Shown piece by piece: positions 44,527 through 54,253 of a DNA stretch of 64,000 nucleotides. Both the position numbers and the translations under genes were made by a program. The first letter of the stretch is position 1; each line of letters begins with the position of its first letter. The stretch is from NCBI GenBank assembly GCA_052035295.1, contig JBPOHS010000099.1:1-64000 (forward strand), in the 5' to 3' direction. Source of the DNA: HdN1 sp052035295 (lineage in GTDB: Bacteria; Pseudomonadota; Gammaproteobacteria; Pseudomonadales; Ketobacteraceae). The notes below the pieces were generated by a model. It was not told where the DNA came from, did no database searches, and saw nothing but the letters and a program-made list of their open reading frames with translations.

Positions 44527-46530
44527 ATGACAATGGCAGTTTGCTACAAATGTGGTTCATCTAAGTTGGATGCGCTCATCACTTGTCTGGCATGCGGAAA
44601 TGCTCCACGGACAAGCATTGAGCAGGCCACTTCACTCGCTCTATCAGAGCATCTTTCGACTCAAGATCAACTTAAGAAATACAGCCTAGAGTTGCGCTAC
44701 GGTAAGTCTATGTCCCTGCCGAGTGGAGTAATGACCGAAGCCATGAATGCATTGAACGACTCGAATCTTTTGGTGCGGATGGGCGTTCAAATGCCTTCCT
44801 TGGCAACAAAAAATCTTGTTCCACATAATCAAGCCGATACATTACAGCTCAGTTCAAGTGAAGCTTATTCAGGACCGCATAGCCTTAAATACAAAATATC
44901 GACAATACACCAATCACCCTTCGCGCTTCTTGGCGTAACCAGTCGCGACGATCGCCGAAGAATCGTTGACTTGGCGGAAGAGAAATCCCTCGAGCTGGAT
45001 CACGATGTTTGTCAGAAGGCTCGGTCTGATCTTACAACGCCAAGAAACAGATTGGTCGCAGAGGTTGCCTGGCTGCCTGGTGTTTCTCCAAGAAGAGCTT
45101 CCCAGTTGCTGGAAAAGCTCTTACAGGATCCCATGTCGATAAGGAAGGAATCAGGCCTGCCTACGCTCGCACATTTGAATTTGCAAGCCGCTGCACTCGA
45201 ATCCTTTGATGGAGAGCATGATTTAAGTGATTTAGCCTACTTCATTCGGGAGGCCGCATACCTCGCTGAAGAACTGAATCCGGAAGCCATATTGAGAGAC
45301 ATCAATGAAGACCGTACCGTTTCCGGGTTCCCAGAAGTGCGAGGCGTAGAGCAAATTGAGGCAGAACTGTCAGAGCGAAAGCGTTATTACCGCAGCGCAG
45401 TCAAAGAAGCGCTAGACAAGCTACCCTCAAAAACACTTGTTGAGATCATTACTGAAATTGTGGAGATGGTAACAGAGGGCGGCGAGCATCATGCCCCAGA
45501 ACTCATTGATGGACTTGTTGATGCCTACGAGCTTGATGCGCAGGAATTTCTTCAGAAAGAGGCGGAAAACGTTATAAGACTTGTTGAATCCGTCCGTGAA
45601 TCGGTGGGGGCTGGAGAAGACGCAGTGAAATCATGTGTCGACAGTCTTGAAGCCGTTGCTCGGAACTGGGACAAAATCGCTCAACCCATCCAGCTGATTG
45701 CAAAAGCTCGTGGAATCGATCATAACGCAAGTCGTGCGCTGGCTAATGAGATCCGCAGTCTGTCCATTGAACTCTTTAATGAGCATGATTTGTTGGCGCA
45801 ATCCCAGAGGCTCACTAGATTGCTACAGGAGTTGTTTTCAGAAGTTCCTGAGGTTTCTGAGCGTTTAGAGCAGGATGCAGATGCTCTTGCGGAGATTTTT
45901 CACGAGCGCAAGCAAACTGCTGAGCGAATAGAAGAGTGGAAACGAGAAATTACTTACTCAGCTGAAATCGGTTTGCTTTTCAAGGACAAACTGACTATTT
46001 CGCCAGATGGAATTTTATGGAAGGGAAAGCACATTCCTCTGGGCAACATCACTCGTGTTCGTTGGGGAGGTGTTCGTCAATCAGTAAATGGTATACCTAC
46101 GGGAACTAATTACACGATTGCAATTGGAGATGCTCGATCTGAAACTGTTGTTGAGCTTAGAAGAAAAGAGGTGTTCAGCAAGTTTGTCGACAAGCTTTGG
46201 CGAGCTGTTTGCGTCCGCCTCTTGGGCGAGATGTTAGAAACACTTAAAGCTGGTAGAGATTTGCAGTTCGGTGACGCGATCGTCCACGACGATGGAATTT
46301 CCCTCGCTAGGCATAGATTTCTTCGCACCAAGGAAAAATTACGATGTTCCTGGGATCAAGTTAAAATTTGGAGCGCCGATGGTGCGTTGAACGTTTGTGC
46401 AAATGATGCCAGGAAAACCAGTGTTGCCATATCATATATCGAAACAGAAAACACACATATCCTAGAACAGGCCATTCGAATGGCCTTTAAGAAACCAGGA
46501 TTGCAAAGACTGAGCGAGTTGATGGAATGA
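44527..46530 (+). CDS. Zinc-ribbon protein with degenerate J-like domain
   Basis: A 667-residue protein. The N-terminus carries a zinc ribbon (CYKCGSSKLDALITCLACGN). Residues about 135-195 read SPFALLGVTSRDDRRRIVDL, then a helix and PRNRLVAEVAWLPG. The start matches the helix I-II entry of J-domains, but the HPD tripeptide needed to stimulate Hsp70 is absent. A long helical middle (about 200-470) and a C-terminal part with two similar PH/GRAM-like beta segments (DGILWKGKHIPLGNITRVRW, DDGISLARHRFLRTKEKL) follow. It starts 10 nt after the repeat-protein gene. It probably binds the Hsp70 as a non-canonical cochaperone. Confidence 0.7.
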   Translation: MTMAVCYKCGSSKLDALITCLACGNAPRTSIEQATSLALSEHLSTQDQLKKYSLELRYGKSMSLPSGVMTEAMNALNDSNLLVRMGVQMPSLATKNLVPHNQADTLQLSSSEAYSGPHSLKYKISTIHQSPFALLGVTSRDDRRRIVDLAEEKSLELDHDVCQKARSDLTTPRNRLVAEVAWLPGVSPRRASQLLEKLLQDPMSIRKESGLPTLAHLNLQAAALESFDGEHDLSDLAYFIREAAYLAEELNPEAILRDINEDRTVSGFPEVRGVEQIEAELSERKRYYRSAVKEALDKLPSKTLVEIITEIVEMVTEGGEHHAPELIDGLVDAYELDAQEFLQKEAENVIRLVESVRESVGAGEDAVKSCVDSLEAVARNWDKIAQPIQLIAKARGIDHNASRALANEIRSLSIELFNEHDLLAQSQRLTRLLQELFSEVPEVSERLEQDADALAEIFHERKQTAERIEEWKREITYSAEIGLLFKDKLTISPDGILWKGKHIPLGNITRVRWGGVRQSVNGIPTGTNYTIAIGDARSETVVELRRKEVFSKFVDKLWRAVCVRLLGEMLETLKAGRDLQFGDAIVHDDGISLARHRFLRTKEKLRCSWDQVKIWSADGALNVCANDARKTSVAISYIETENTHILEQAIRMAFKKPGLQRLSELME

Positions 46531-46777
46531 ACGACTGCAATAAAGGGGGTGTATACTGCGAAAGCGCTGCTGAAGATCCATCGTTACATCGCTAGGGACA
46601 ATCTATTTGCTTGATGCTAATGCAATGTGAATTTTGATGTGGGTAAAAACCGAGTCTCCTTAGTTTTCAATAATATGCTCATCCCTTAGTTTCTAAACGG
46701 ACTAATACTAGTGGTGCTTGAAGAGTGGCACTGAAAAGTCTTGCGATGCTCTGCCAAGGAAATATGGATCCACAAAA

Positions 46778-49700
46778 ATGAAAGAAGCTGTTGTATTGAG
46801 AGTGTCAGTTGTAGCTCAGGTCAATTTTGCCTGCCATCAGAATTCTGTACCGGTCATCAGGGAAATAGAGCTAGTCAATGACAGCAAAGAGACGCTCCGC
46901 AATTTGACGCTGGAGATGACGTCATCACCCGCATTCATTGTGCACAAGAAATGGCATATTGATCAACTTGTCGCAGAGGGCGTACTGCACATCAATGATC
47001 GCGATACTCGTCTTGATGGCGAATATCTTCTGAATCTGGTTGAAATGCAGCGGGGTGAGCTGCGGTTCAGACTTGTTTCGGCTACGAGCGAGTTGCTGGC
47101 TGAACAGACCAGCGATGTTGAGCTGCTGGCGCGAAACGAATGGGGTGGTTACGCCTACAGCCCCGAGCTTCTCGCGGCATTTTCGATGCCCAACGAAAGG
47201 AGCGTTGAGACCCTTCTTCGAGCAGCATCCGACACACTGCGGAAGAACGGACAAGATGGCACGCTCAAGCACTATGACGGCGGTGATCCAGGGCGCATTT
47301 GGCTGCAGGCGTCTGCTGTGTGGAATGCTGTGCTGTCACTGCACCTTGATTATGCTTATCCGCCCGTCAGCTTCGAGAGATCGGGGCAAAAGATTAGAAC
47401 GCCGGATCTGATCTGTGATGGGCGCCGAGCAACTTGTCTGGACACGACTTTGCTTTTCGCCGCTTTGTTCGAGCAAATGCGGCTCAACCCAATCATTGTC
47501 ATCGAAGAAGGCCACGCCTACGTGGGGCTTTGGCTGCGGGATGATGGCTTTTCGAGGCCATACACCACTGACGTCTTATCGTTGCGCAAGCGAGTCCAGT
47601 TGAAGGAGCTTATCGTTCTCGAAACGACGCTCGTATGCCAGCGAGCGTCGTTTAAAAATGCTATCAAGCACGCAGAGAGCAATATACTTGACCCTAACAC
47701 CAAGTTCGTCGGTGTGCTGGATATAGCGCGAGCCAGGGATGAGCAGATAAGGCCTCTCTCTTTCGCCAGACAAGAATTGGCCCGCAGTGTCAACACCGAG
47801 TTGGCCGACGATGATTCCCTTGATTTGCCGCTTGATATCCCCGAAGACGCGGCCAAGCTTGGCGGTGAGGCGGTAGATTGGAGTCATGTAACAACGTCCC
47901 CCAGTGGACGGTTGGGGCAATGGCAGCGGAAGCTTCTGGATCTCACGCTGCGTAATCCTTTGCTCAGTATGCGGGCAAGTAAGACCAACATCCCGGTGAT
48001 AGCGCCAAGGGTCGGTTTGCTTGAAGACGTGCTTGCTGAGGGCAAGGCGCTTTCCATTGAATCAATACCGGCCCAAGGTTCTCGAGACGAGCAATTGCAC
48101 GAGCAAAGAACTGGTGACAAGCTGGAAGAGCAGCTCGCGATTGCCGCGTTGAAGCGAGGGAAAATCTATTCCCCGGTCGAGCAAAACAAGCTTGAGCCAG
48201 CGCTGGTGGAACTCTACCGAAAGGCAAAAAGTGATCTCGACGAGGGGGGCGCCAATACGCTGTTCTTGGCGATTGGTGTTCTACATTGGCAACGCCCAGG
48301 GGAGCATGAGCGAACCTTTAAAGCGCCGCTTATTCTTATACCCGTCAACATCAGTCGACAATCCATTAGGTCAGGGATCCGACTGACGCTCAGTGACGAT
48401 GAGCCCCGATTCAACACAACCTTGTTGGAGATGTTGCGACAGGACTTCGAAATTGACATCAAAGGCTTGGACGGACAGCTGCCCACGGATCAAAGCGGCA
48501 CCGATATCGATGCCATCCTCACCAGAGTTCGGCAAGAGATTAAAGACATACAAGGTTTCGAAGTCCGCGACGAAGTGGTCCTAGGGACGTTCTCGTTTGC
48601 AAAATACCTGATGTGGAAAGATCTGGTTGATCGCACAGAGCAGCTAAGGGACAACGCTGTTGTGCGCCATTTGATCGACACGCCTCGTGAACAGTTCGCG
48701 CAGGAGGGCTCCTTTCGGGAACCTCATGATCTGGACAAGATCATCTCGCCTGCAGAATTGTTTGCCCCGCTCAGCTACGACTCATCGCAACTTGCTGCAA
48801 TTGTCGCGTCTTCTGAAGGCAAGAACTTCGTGATGATCGGTCCCCCCGGCACAGGCAAGTCGCAGACCATTGCGAACATGATTGCCCACAATCTCGGCCT
48901 GGGTAAAACCGTATTATTCGTCTCAGAGAAAGCCGCGGCATTGGATGTGGTGTTCCGCCGACTGCGGGAGCAAGGACTGGGTGAATTTTGCCTTGAACTG
49001 CATTCAAACAAGGCGCGCAAACTGGACGTGCTCAAGCAGTTAGGTGATGCCTGGCAAACACGATCAGCGTTATCACAGGATGAGTGGCGGCGTGAGACTG
49101 AACGCCTGAAGCTCCTCAGAGACGATCTCAACGAGTTTGTGAAGGCACTCCACGAGACCCATAGCAACGGGATGAGTGTCCGATATGCGCTTGGTATTGT
49201 GGTTTCTTGTGCTGATGTCCCCCAAATTACGTTGTTCTGGCCGAGCGCCGATCAACATGATCGGGAAGGGTATGCCCGTATGCTCGCGGTTGGCGAGCGA
49301 ATCGATCTTAACGCAAAAGAAATTGGACATATTCAGAATCATCCGCTGGGGATTTTGCACAACAGCGATTGGTCGCTCGGTTGGCAACAGACGGTCGTGG
49401 ATCAAGCGGTGCAAGTTGCCCAGCGATGTACCGAGTGGCGTGAATCCATCGACGAGATTTCACAAGTGCTTCGGCTCAAGGATGGCACCCTGGAGTTGTC
49501 CAGGCTGAAATCGCTGAGTCGATTGGCGAATGCTATCAATCGATCCGCCGGCAAAGACGTATCCTTTGTTTTTGCGCCCAATGTGGCAGATGTCCAAAAA
49601 GCATTGATCACGTGTATTGATCTCATCGAGAGCTTTAACGGTGAATTTGCACAGTTAACAGCTCAATATGACCGGGCGAAATTACTCGAGTTCAATTGTG

Positions 49701-51982
49701 CCGCTCACACAGCAATTTGGAATAAATCAAAATCGACCTGGTGGTTGCCACGGATCTTTTTACGGTTGAAATGCCGGTCGGCGTTAAAAAAGATCGCCAA
49801 AAAGCCATCAGCCCCGGATCCTGAAGTCGATCTGCCCAGAATTTCACGCTTGCAGGAACTCAACAAGCAGGTAATAGCGCTGGTGCCCACCCTCAATGGT
49901 TTTGCGGGATGGCGCGAGTTAGATACCGACATTGAAGCCATCAGAGAAATGGCAGAACTCTCCGCGGATCTTAGAGGCTCAATTGCTGGCCTTGCAGCCG
50001 ATACGGACGACCTTGTTGATCTGCGAACCTCTGTGCGCCGACTTGTTGTAGATGCCAATGATCTGGTCGGTGCTGACAGTACGATTGGGGCGAAATTTGC
50101 CCGGTTCGGCGAAATGGAGATGCGGGTCAATGAGACACTGATGGCTTTTTCAACCTTGGCCAATCGGAGCACTGAAGAGCTGCTGGATCTTCCAAACGGC
50201 CTGGAGGAGCTGATAGGGGCGTGTCGAGAGCTACGCGGGGCGCAAAGCAAGCTGAATGCATGGTGCGCGTGGAGAAGGGCGAGGGGAGAAGCGGTTGATC
50301 TTGGTTTGCTTCCGATTGTGGAAGCACTGGAACGTGGCTATCTCGCGCCCGGTGAAGCGCAACATGCCATCCGGGTTAACTATGCGCGTTGGTGGGTTGG
50401 AAAGAAAATAGACGCCAGTGCAGTCATTAGAAACTTCGTGGCAGTTGAGCACGAACGTAAAATTATCAATTTCCGCGATATCGACGCGAAGGTGCGGCAG
50501 CTCACCGCGCAGGCCATTCGTTCGCAAGTGCGACATGGCCTCGTTGAAAAGGAGGAGGTAGGCAAAACGACAGAGTTTGGCGTTATCAAGAGGGAGCTGG
50601 AAAAGCGCTCCAGGCACAAACCTCTGCGCCAATTGCTGAGCGAAACATCGTCTGCGATTACAAGCCTGACACCCTGCTTGCTGATGTCGCCGCTGTCCAT
50701 TGCCCAATATCTACCGGTCGGCCAAAAGCCCTTTGATATAGTAATTTTTGATGAAGCCTCGCAGATAACGGTTTGGGACGCGATCGGTGCGATTGCTCGC
50801 GGTAAGCAGACCATTGTGGTGGGCGACCCGAAACAGCTTCCGCCGACGAACTTCTTCAGTGCCGGTCAAGCGGCCGATGGCACCGTAGAGGACGAAGAGG
50901 ACCTGGAGAGCATTCTGGATGAAATGCTGGGTGCCAATCTGCCGACCATGAGCCTTTCGTGGCATTACCGCTCGCAGCACGAAAGCCTTATCGCGTTCTC
51001 CAATCATCGCTATTACCACGGCGGACTCATCACGTTCCCATCGCCTGTCACTGATGATCGCGCGGTCACGCTCGAATTTGTCGGTGGTCTCTATGACCGT
51101 GGCGCAAGCCAGACAAACCGGAGCGAAGCGGAAGCTATTGTCGCCGAGATTGAACGTAGGCTTGCGGATCCAGTGACCAGTAAGCAAACCCTTGGTGTCG
51201 TGACGTTCAACCAGAAGCAGCAAACGCTCATTCAGGATTTGCTTGATGCGGCGCGTAGTAAAAATCCGGATCTGGATAAATTCTTCGCTGAAGACTTGAT
51301 CGAACCAGTATTTGTTAAGAATCTGGAATCCGTCCAGGGGGATGAGCGGGATGTTATCCTCTTCAGTGTGACCTTTGGCCCGGATCGTACGGGGCGGATC
51401 GACATGAATTTCGGTCCGCTGAATAAAAGCGGCGGGGAGCGCAGGCTGAACGTTGCGATCACCCGCGCCCGATGCGAGCTTAAAGTGTTCTCGAGTATTC
51501 GCGCCGAAAACATCGACCTATCGCGCACCGCCGCCATTGGGGTCAGAGACCTTAAACATTTTCTGGAGTTCGCAGAGCGAGGTACGCGCGCGATTTCGGA
51601 ATCGGTTTTTGGGTCCGTCGGTGACTTTGACTCGCAGTTTGAGGTCGCGGTCGCACGCGCTTTACAGGACAAAGGCTGGGTCGTGCATCCGCAGATCGGG
51701 GTATCCCAGTTCAGGATCGATTTAGGCGTTGTCGACCCCTCGGCGCCAGGCCGCTACCTTGCGGGTATCGAGTGTGATGGGGCGACCTATCATCGATCTG
51801 CAACGGCCAGAGACCGCGATATGGTGAGAGAGAGCATATTGCGTGGTCTGGGCTGGGAAATCCTTCGGCTTTGGTCAACCGACTACTGGATAGACCCCGT
51901 CGGGACACTGGAGAAACTCCATACTAGGCTCCAGCAGATATATGAGTCGTCAAAAGTGAAGGCTGAACACGCGGAGGTTTGA
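46778..51982 (+). CDS. DUF4011 superfamily 1 helicase with C-terminal REase-like domain
   Basis: A 1734-residue protein. The N-terminal region (about 1-300) contains a transglutaminase-like fold segment (DLICDGRRATCLDTTLLFAA), followed by the DUF4011 region with WQRKLLDLTLRNPLLS near residue 385. Helicase motifs are split: Walker A MIGPPGTGKSQT near residue 687, DEASQ with GDPKQLPP near residue 1330-1350, and the C-terminal VTFNQKQQ, SVQGDERDVI and NVAITRAR. The last 110 residues form a Vsr/MTES_1575-type nuclease: DSQFEVAVARALQDKGW, FRIDLGV and YLAGIECDGATYH. Similar helicase-nucleases are reported anti-phage effectors. ATG 46778 is preferred over TTG 46718 because the conserved family start VVLRVSVVAQVNF follows it. 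Confidence 0.88.
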   Translation: MKEAVVLRVSVVAQVNFACHQNSVPVIREIELVNDSKETLRNLTLEMTSSPAFIVHKKWHIDQLVAEGVLHINDRDTRLDGEYLLNLVEMQRGELRFRLVSATSELLAEQTSDVELLARNEWGGYAYSPELLAAFSMPNERSVETLLRAASDTLRKNGQDGTLKHYDGGDPGRIWLQASAVWNAVLSLHLDYAYPPVSFERSGQKIRTPDLICDGRRATCLDTTLLFAALFEQMRLNPIIVIEEGHAYVGLWLRDDGFSRPYTTDVLSLRKRVQLKELIVLETTLVCQRASFKNAIKHAESNILDPNTKFVGVLDIARARDEQIRPLSFARQELARSVNTELADDDSLDLPLDIPEDAAKLGGEAVDWSHVTTSPSGRLGQWQRKLLDLTLRNPLLSMRASKTNIPVIAPRVGLLEDVLAEGKALSIESIPAQGSRDEQLHEQRTGDKLEEQLAIAALKRGKIYSPVEQNKLEPALVELYRKAKSDLDEGGANTLFLAIGVLHWQRPGEHERTFKAPLILIPVNISRQSIRSGIRLTLSDDEPRFNTTLLEMLRQDFEIDIKGLDGQLPTDQSGTDIDAILTRVRQEIKDIQGFEVRDEVVLGTFSFAKYLMWKDLVDRTEQLRDNAVVRHLIDTPREQFAQEGSFREPHDLDKIISPAELFAPLSYDSSQLAAIVASSEGKNFVMIGPPGTGKSQTIANMIAHNLGLGKTVLFVSEKAAALDVVFRRLREQGLGEFCLELHSNKARKLDVLKQLGDAWQTRSALSQDEWRRETERLKLLRDDLNEFVKALHETHSNGMSVRYALGIVVSCADVPQITLFWPSADQHDREGYARMLAVGERIDLNAKEIGHIQNHPLGILHNSDWSLGWQQTVVDQAVQVAQRCTEWRESIDEISQVLRLKDGTLELSRLKSLSRLANAINRSAGKDVSFVFAPNVADVQKALITCIDLIESFNGEFAQLTAQYDRAKLLEFNCAAHTAIWNKSKSTWWLPRIFLRLKCRSALKKIAKKPSAPDPEVDLPRISRLQELNKQVIALVPTLNGFAGWRELDTDIEAIREMAELSADLRGSIAGLAADTDDLVDLRTSVRRLVVDANDLVGADSTIGAKFARFGEMEMRVNETLMAFSTLANRSTEELLDLPNGLEELIGACRELRGAQSKLNAWCAWRRARGEAVDLGLLPIVEALERGYLAPGEAQHAIRVNYARWWVGKKIDASAVIRNFVAVEHERKIINFRDIDAKVRQLTAQAIRSQVRHGLVEKEEVGKTTEFGVIKRELEKRSRHKPLRQLLSETSSAITSLTPCLLMSPLSIAQYLPVGQKPFDIVIFDEASQITVWDAIGAIARGKQTIVVGDPKQLPPTNFFSAGQAADGTVEDEEDLESILDEMLGANLPTMSLSWHYRSQHESLIAFSNHRYYHGGLITFPSPVTDDRAVTLEFVGGLYDRGASQTNRSEAEAIVAEIERRLADPVTSKQTLGVVTFNQKQQTLIQDLLDAARSKNPDLDKFFAEDLIEPVFVKNLESVQGDERDVILFSVTFGPDRTGRIDMNFGPLNKSGGERRLNVAITRARCELKVFSSIRAENIDLSRTAAIGVRDLKHFLEFAERGTRAISESVFGSVGDFDSQFEVAVARALQDKGWVVHPQIGVSQFRIDLGVVDPSAPGRYLAGIECDGATYHRSATARDRDMVRESILRGLGWEILRLWSTDYWIDPVGTLEKLHTRLQQIYESSKVKAEHAEV

Positions 51983-52087
51983 TTGTGGGAGTGACCTGAG
52001 GAAGGTCTTTAATGTGGGTGGTGCCGGAGCAATGAAATATCGCTCTATCAACAATACCAATGATTGTCGGAAATTAGGATTTCATTC

Positions 52088-52852
52088 ATGTTTGGAGCCA
52101 TCGCGGGCGACATTGTGGGTTCGTATTACGAATTTCGGCCGATCAGATCGAAGGCTTTCGCCCCGCTTTTTCACCCGCAAGCAAAAATTACCGACGATAC
52201 GATCTGCACTTTGGCGGTGGCAGATTCGCTCCTCAATAGCAAGGACCCGTCCGCTTCGCTCCGGGAATGGTGTCGCGCATATTGGTCGGTGGGAGGGTGG
52301 GGGAAAAAATTTATAAGATGGGTCGCCTCAGATAACGCGGGTCCTTACGGTAGCTTTGGCAACGGTGCGGCGATGCGCGTTAGCCCCGCAGGCTGGTTGG
52401 CCACCACGTTAGATGAGGCAGTTCTGCTGGCAAACCGGGTGACAAGGGTGACCCACAACCACCCCGAGGGAATCAAAGCGGGGGAGGCCGCCGCTGCTGC
52501 TGTTTGGCTTGCCAGGCAGGGTAATTCCCAGGCGGAAATTGGCAAGATCCTGGCCGATCGGTGGGCTTACGTCACCAATACCCCAATCGACGAGATCAGG
52601 GCCGGATATCAGCGTACGGAGGCCGCGGCGGAATCCGTGCCCCAAGCCTTGGCCTGCGCCCTGCAGGCGATGAGCTTCGAGGATGCGCTTCGTAATGCTG
52701 TCTCCCTTGGCGGTGACTCGGACACGATGGCGGCCATTGCTGGGTCGGTTGCAGAGGCCTTGTTTGGGATTCCCACCGATATTAGGTCAAAAGTAGAGAA
52801 ATTTTTGGATAGCAGGATGCTAGAAATTTGCTGCGATTTTTACAAAAAATGA
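52088..52852 (+). CDS. ADP-ribosylglycohydrolase family protein
   Basis: A 254-residue (ADP-ribosyl) hydrolase. It starts with MFGAIAGDIVGSYYEF, has the metal-binding ITDDTICT near residue 35 and the closing GGDSDTMAAIAG near residue 215. These enzymes remove ADP-ribose from proteins or nucleic acids, using two divalent metals. No ADP-ribosyltransferase gene is seen nearby, so its substrate is unknown; phage or host ADP-ribosylation is possible. The gene starts about 105 nt after the helicase stop, behind AGGA at about 52077-52080, in the same direction. The family also contains dinitrogenase reductase-activating glycohydrolases, but no nif context is present. Confidence 0.88.
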   Translation: MFGAIAGDIVGSYYEFRPIRSKAFAPLFHPQAKITDDTICTLAVADSLLNSKDPSASLREWCRAYWSVGGWGKKFIRWVASDNAGPYGSFGNGAAMRVSPAGWLATTLDEAVLLANRVTRVTHNHPEGIKAGEAAAAAVWLARQGNSQAEIGKILADRWAYVTNTPIDEIRAGYQRTEAAAESVPQALACALQAMSFEDALRNAVSLGGDSDTMAAIAGSVAEALFGIPTDIRSKVEKFLDSRMLEICCDFYKK

Positions 52853-52967
52853 AAAAAGCAGGACATTCTGTTCAGCGCACTAGCTAGCAAATGGCGGATG
52901 CGTTTCACTTTTTGTTTGTGTTTTTACACGCGTCAACCACTCAGCGAACGTTGTAAAATTAATTGCT

Positions 52968-53120
52968 TTGAGACTCGAAAGGCTTCTTCTAGAGTTCAAC
53001 GACGACGATCTTTATCGCTTTCATCTTGCAAATAAAGAACTTTCTGAAACGCGCTCGGCAACGCTCTGGATGCATTGCATTGAGCATAAATGCGGCAGTT
53101 TGTCTGGGCGCACCCGTTGA
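52968..53120 (+). pseudogene. Remnant of a second GIY-YIG gene 5' end
   Basis: Translation from TTG 52968 reads LRLERLLLEFNDDDLYRFHL, nearly identical to the first residues of the intact gene at 57704. The match covers about 95 bp (52962-53057), after which the frame continues unrelated for 20 codons and stops. It is a truncated duplicate, left by duplication or by replacement of a similar module. Confidence 0.85.
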
Positions 53121-53344
53121 TTACAGTGTTTTCCAAGGCGAGAGGGAATATGGGCCGAATATTACGGATTGGCCTACGGGCGTGGCGGTGGACGCGGTGC
53201 TTGTTTGATGACTGTTGCTATATGTGTGTGCTTTTTGATTAAGGTAAACAACAAGTTTCCCGAAGGCTTACGAGCTTTGTTTTTTGACCGTGTAATTTGT
53301 TGCTGTGAGGATGGTTCAGGCGGGGTGGTCTCGGATTGACTTTT

Positions 53345-53393
53345 TTATAAGCAATTGCTAAATGTCCTTAGGACATTTAGCAATTGCTTATAA
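53345..53393. repeat. 49-nt perfect palindrome
   Basis: Arms of 24 nt (53345-53368 and 53370-53393) are exact reverse complements around one central T. Each arm contains the smaller palindrome GCAATTGC. A run of six T starts at 53341, overlapping the left arm. It is too long and perfect for a chance event; it could be a recombinase or transposon end, a bidirectional terminator-like hairpin or a protein-binding dyad. Confidence 0.92.
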
Positions 53394-53492
53394 GGATTCC
53401 CTTTGTCCTGTATTGCAAGAGACCGACTACGCCTTTTCGCGCATCAGATCCGCCAACCTCAACGTCCATTAATGGGTGGTCGCTGCGAGTGA

Positions 53493-53648
53493 TGTGCTTG
53501 TGAACGGGCAGTTATCGAAGAGGAAGAGATTCGGCAGCGTTGTCATCAGCAGTATCCCTATTTGGCTGATGAAATTGATGATGAGTTGCCCAAGTTCCAT
53601 GCAATTTTTGAACATGTGAAATCGTTTTATCTGGGCTTGCCCTCGTAG
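53493..53648 (+). pseudogene. C-terminal protein fragment, unidentified
   Basis: A 51-residue frame without a start, containing RAVIEEEEIRQRCHQQ and DEIDDELPKFHAIFEHVKSF. The amphipathic, acidic composition looks like real protein. It is probably the end of a lost gene; I cannot name the family. Confidence 0.4.
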
Positions 53649-53672
53649 GTGGTGTCTTGTAGCCGTGCTTGA

Positions 53673-53834
53673 GATACAACTGGCGCAGTTTGGAAAATCC
53701 GGTTCATTGCATATACATGCACAGAGTTTGATACCTTCCACGCGTACTATCTAAACAGGGATTACTACACTTTGGGCTATACGAGCTTAGATTCGGCGTT
53801 TATCGGTTTTATATATACAGAATTTGATGAATAA
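53673..53834 (+). pseudogene. Second unidentified protein fragment
   Basis: A 53-residue frame without a start, containing IAYTCTEFDTFHAYYLNRD and AFIGFIYTEFDE. TEFD occurs twice. The aromatic-rich composition is not typical of random sequence, but the family is unknown. Confidence 0.3.
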
Positions 53835-54253
53835 GCACGTTTTCACGTGTTTTTGGGGAACGTTTGGTGGCGTAGCGTATTGATCCTACATAAATCTAAA
53901 CAGAGAAAGATTTTTCCTGTTTTATAATGCTAGTCCATTCCCTCGATTTTCTATGAATCGGTCAGGGGAATGCGATGACGTGGCTCATCGCCAAGGAATC
54001 CCCATCCACAAACTGAGATATCAGGCGACAGCGATGAGTTTTTCAATATGTCGCCAGCGTGCGGTTTTGCCTTGGTGTCCGAGTTATAACGCCAAGGATA
54101 AACTTTCTGCGGCATTGGCGTGTCCCGCAGCCTTACCATCCTTGGAATGACCTTAAGCTAAGGTCGGCTATTGTTCTTAATGTCCTTGGCGAGACTAGCG
54201 TTGGCATGCTTGGTATCGCCAGTGTGCAACACTAGCTTGAGCAGTCGGTGTAA

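Larger units (their letters stand above)
53121..54253. other. Decayed DNA between modules
   Basis: No intact gene. It contains a 49-nt palindrome (53345-53393) and two start-less frames that look like real protein ends (53493-53648 and 53673-53834). Between 53940 and 54250 are several CCAAGGA/TCCTTGG-like segments in both orientations but no frame of note. It reads as debris of exchanged cargo. Confidence 0.55.

Noticed and set aside
53469..53741. Minus-strand frame of 90 codons
   Set aside because: The + strand frame in the same place reads more like protein; no ribosome site on the minus strand.
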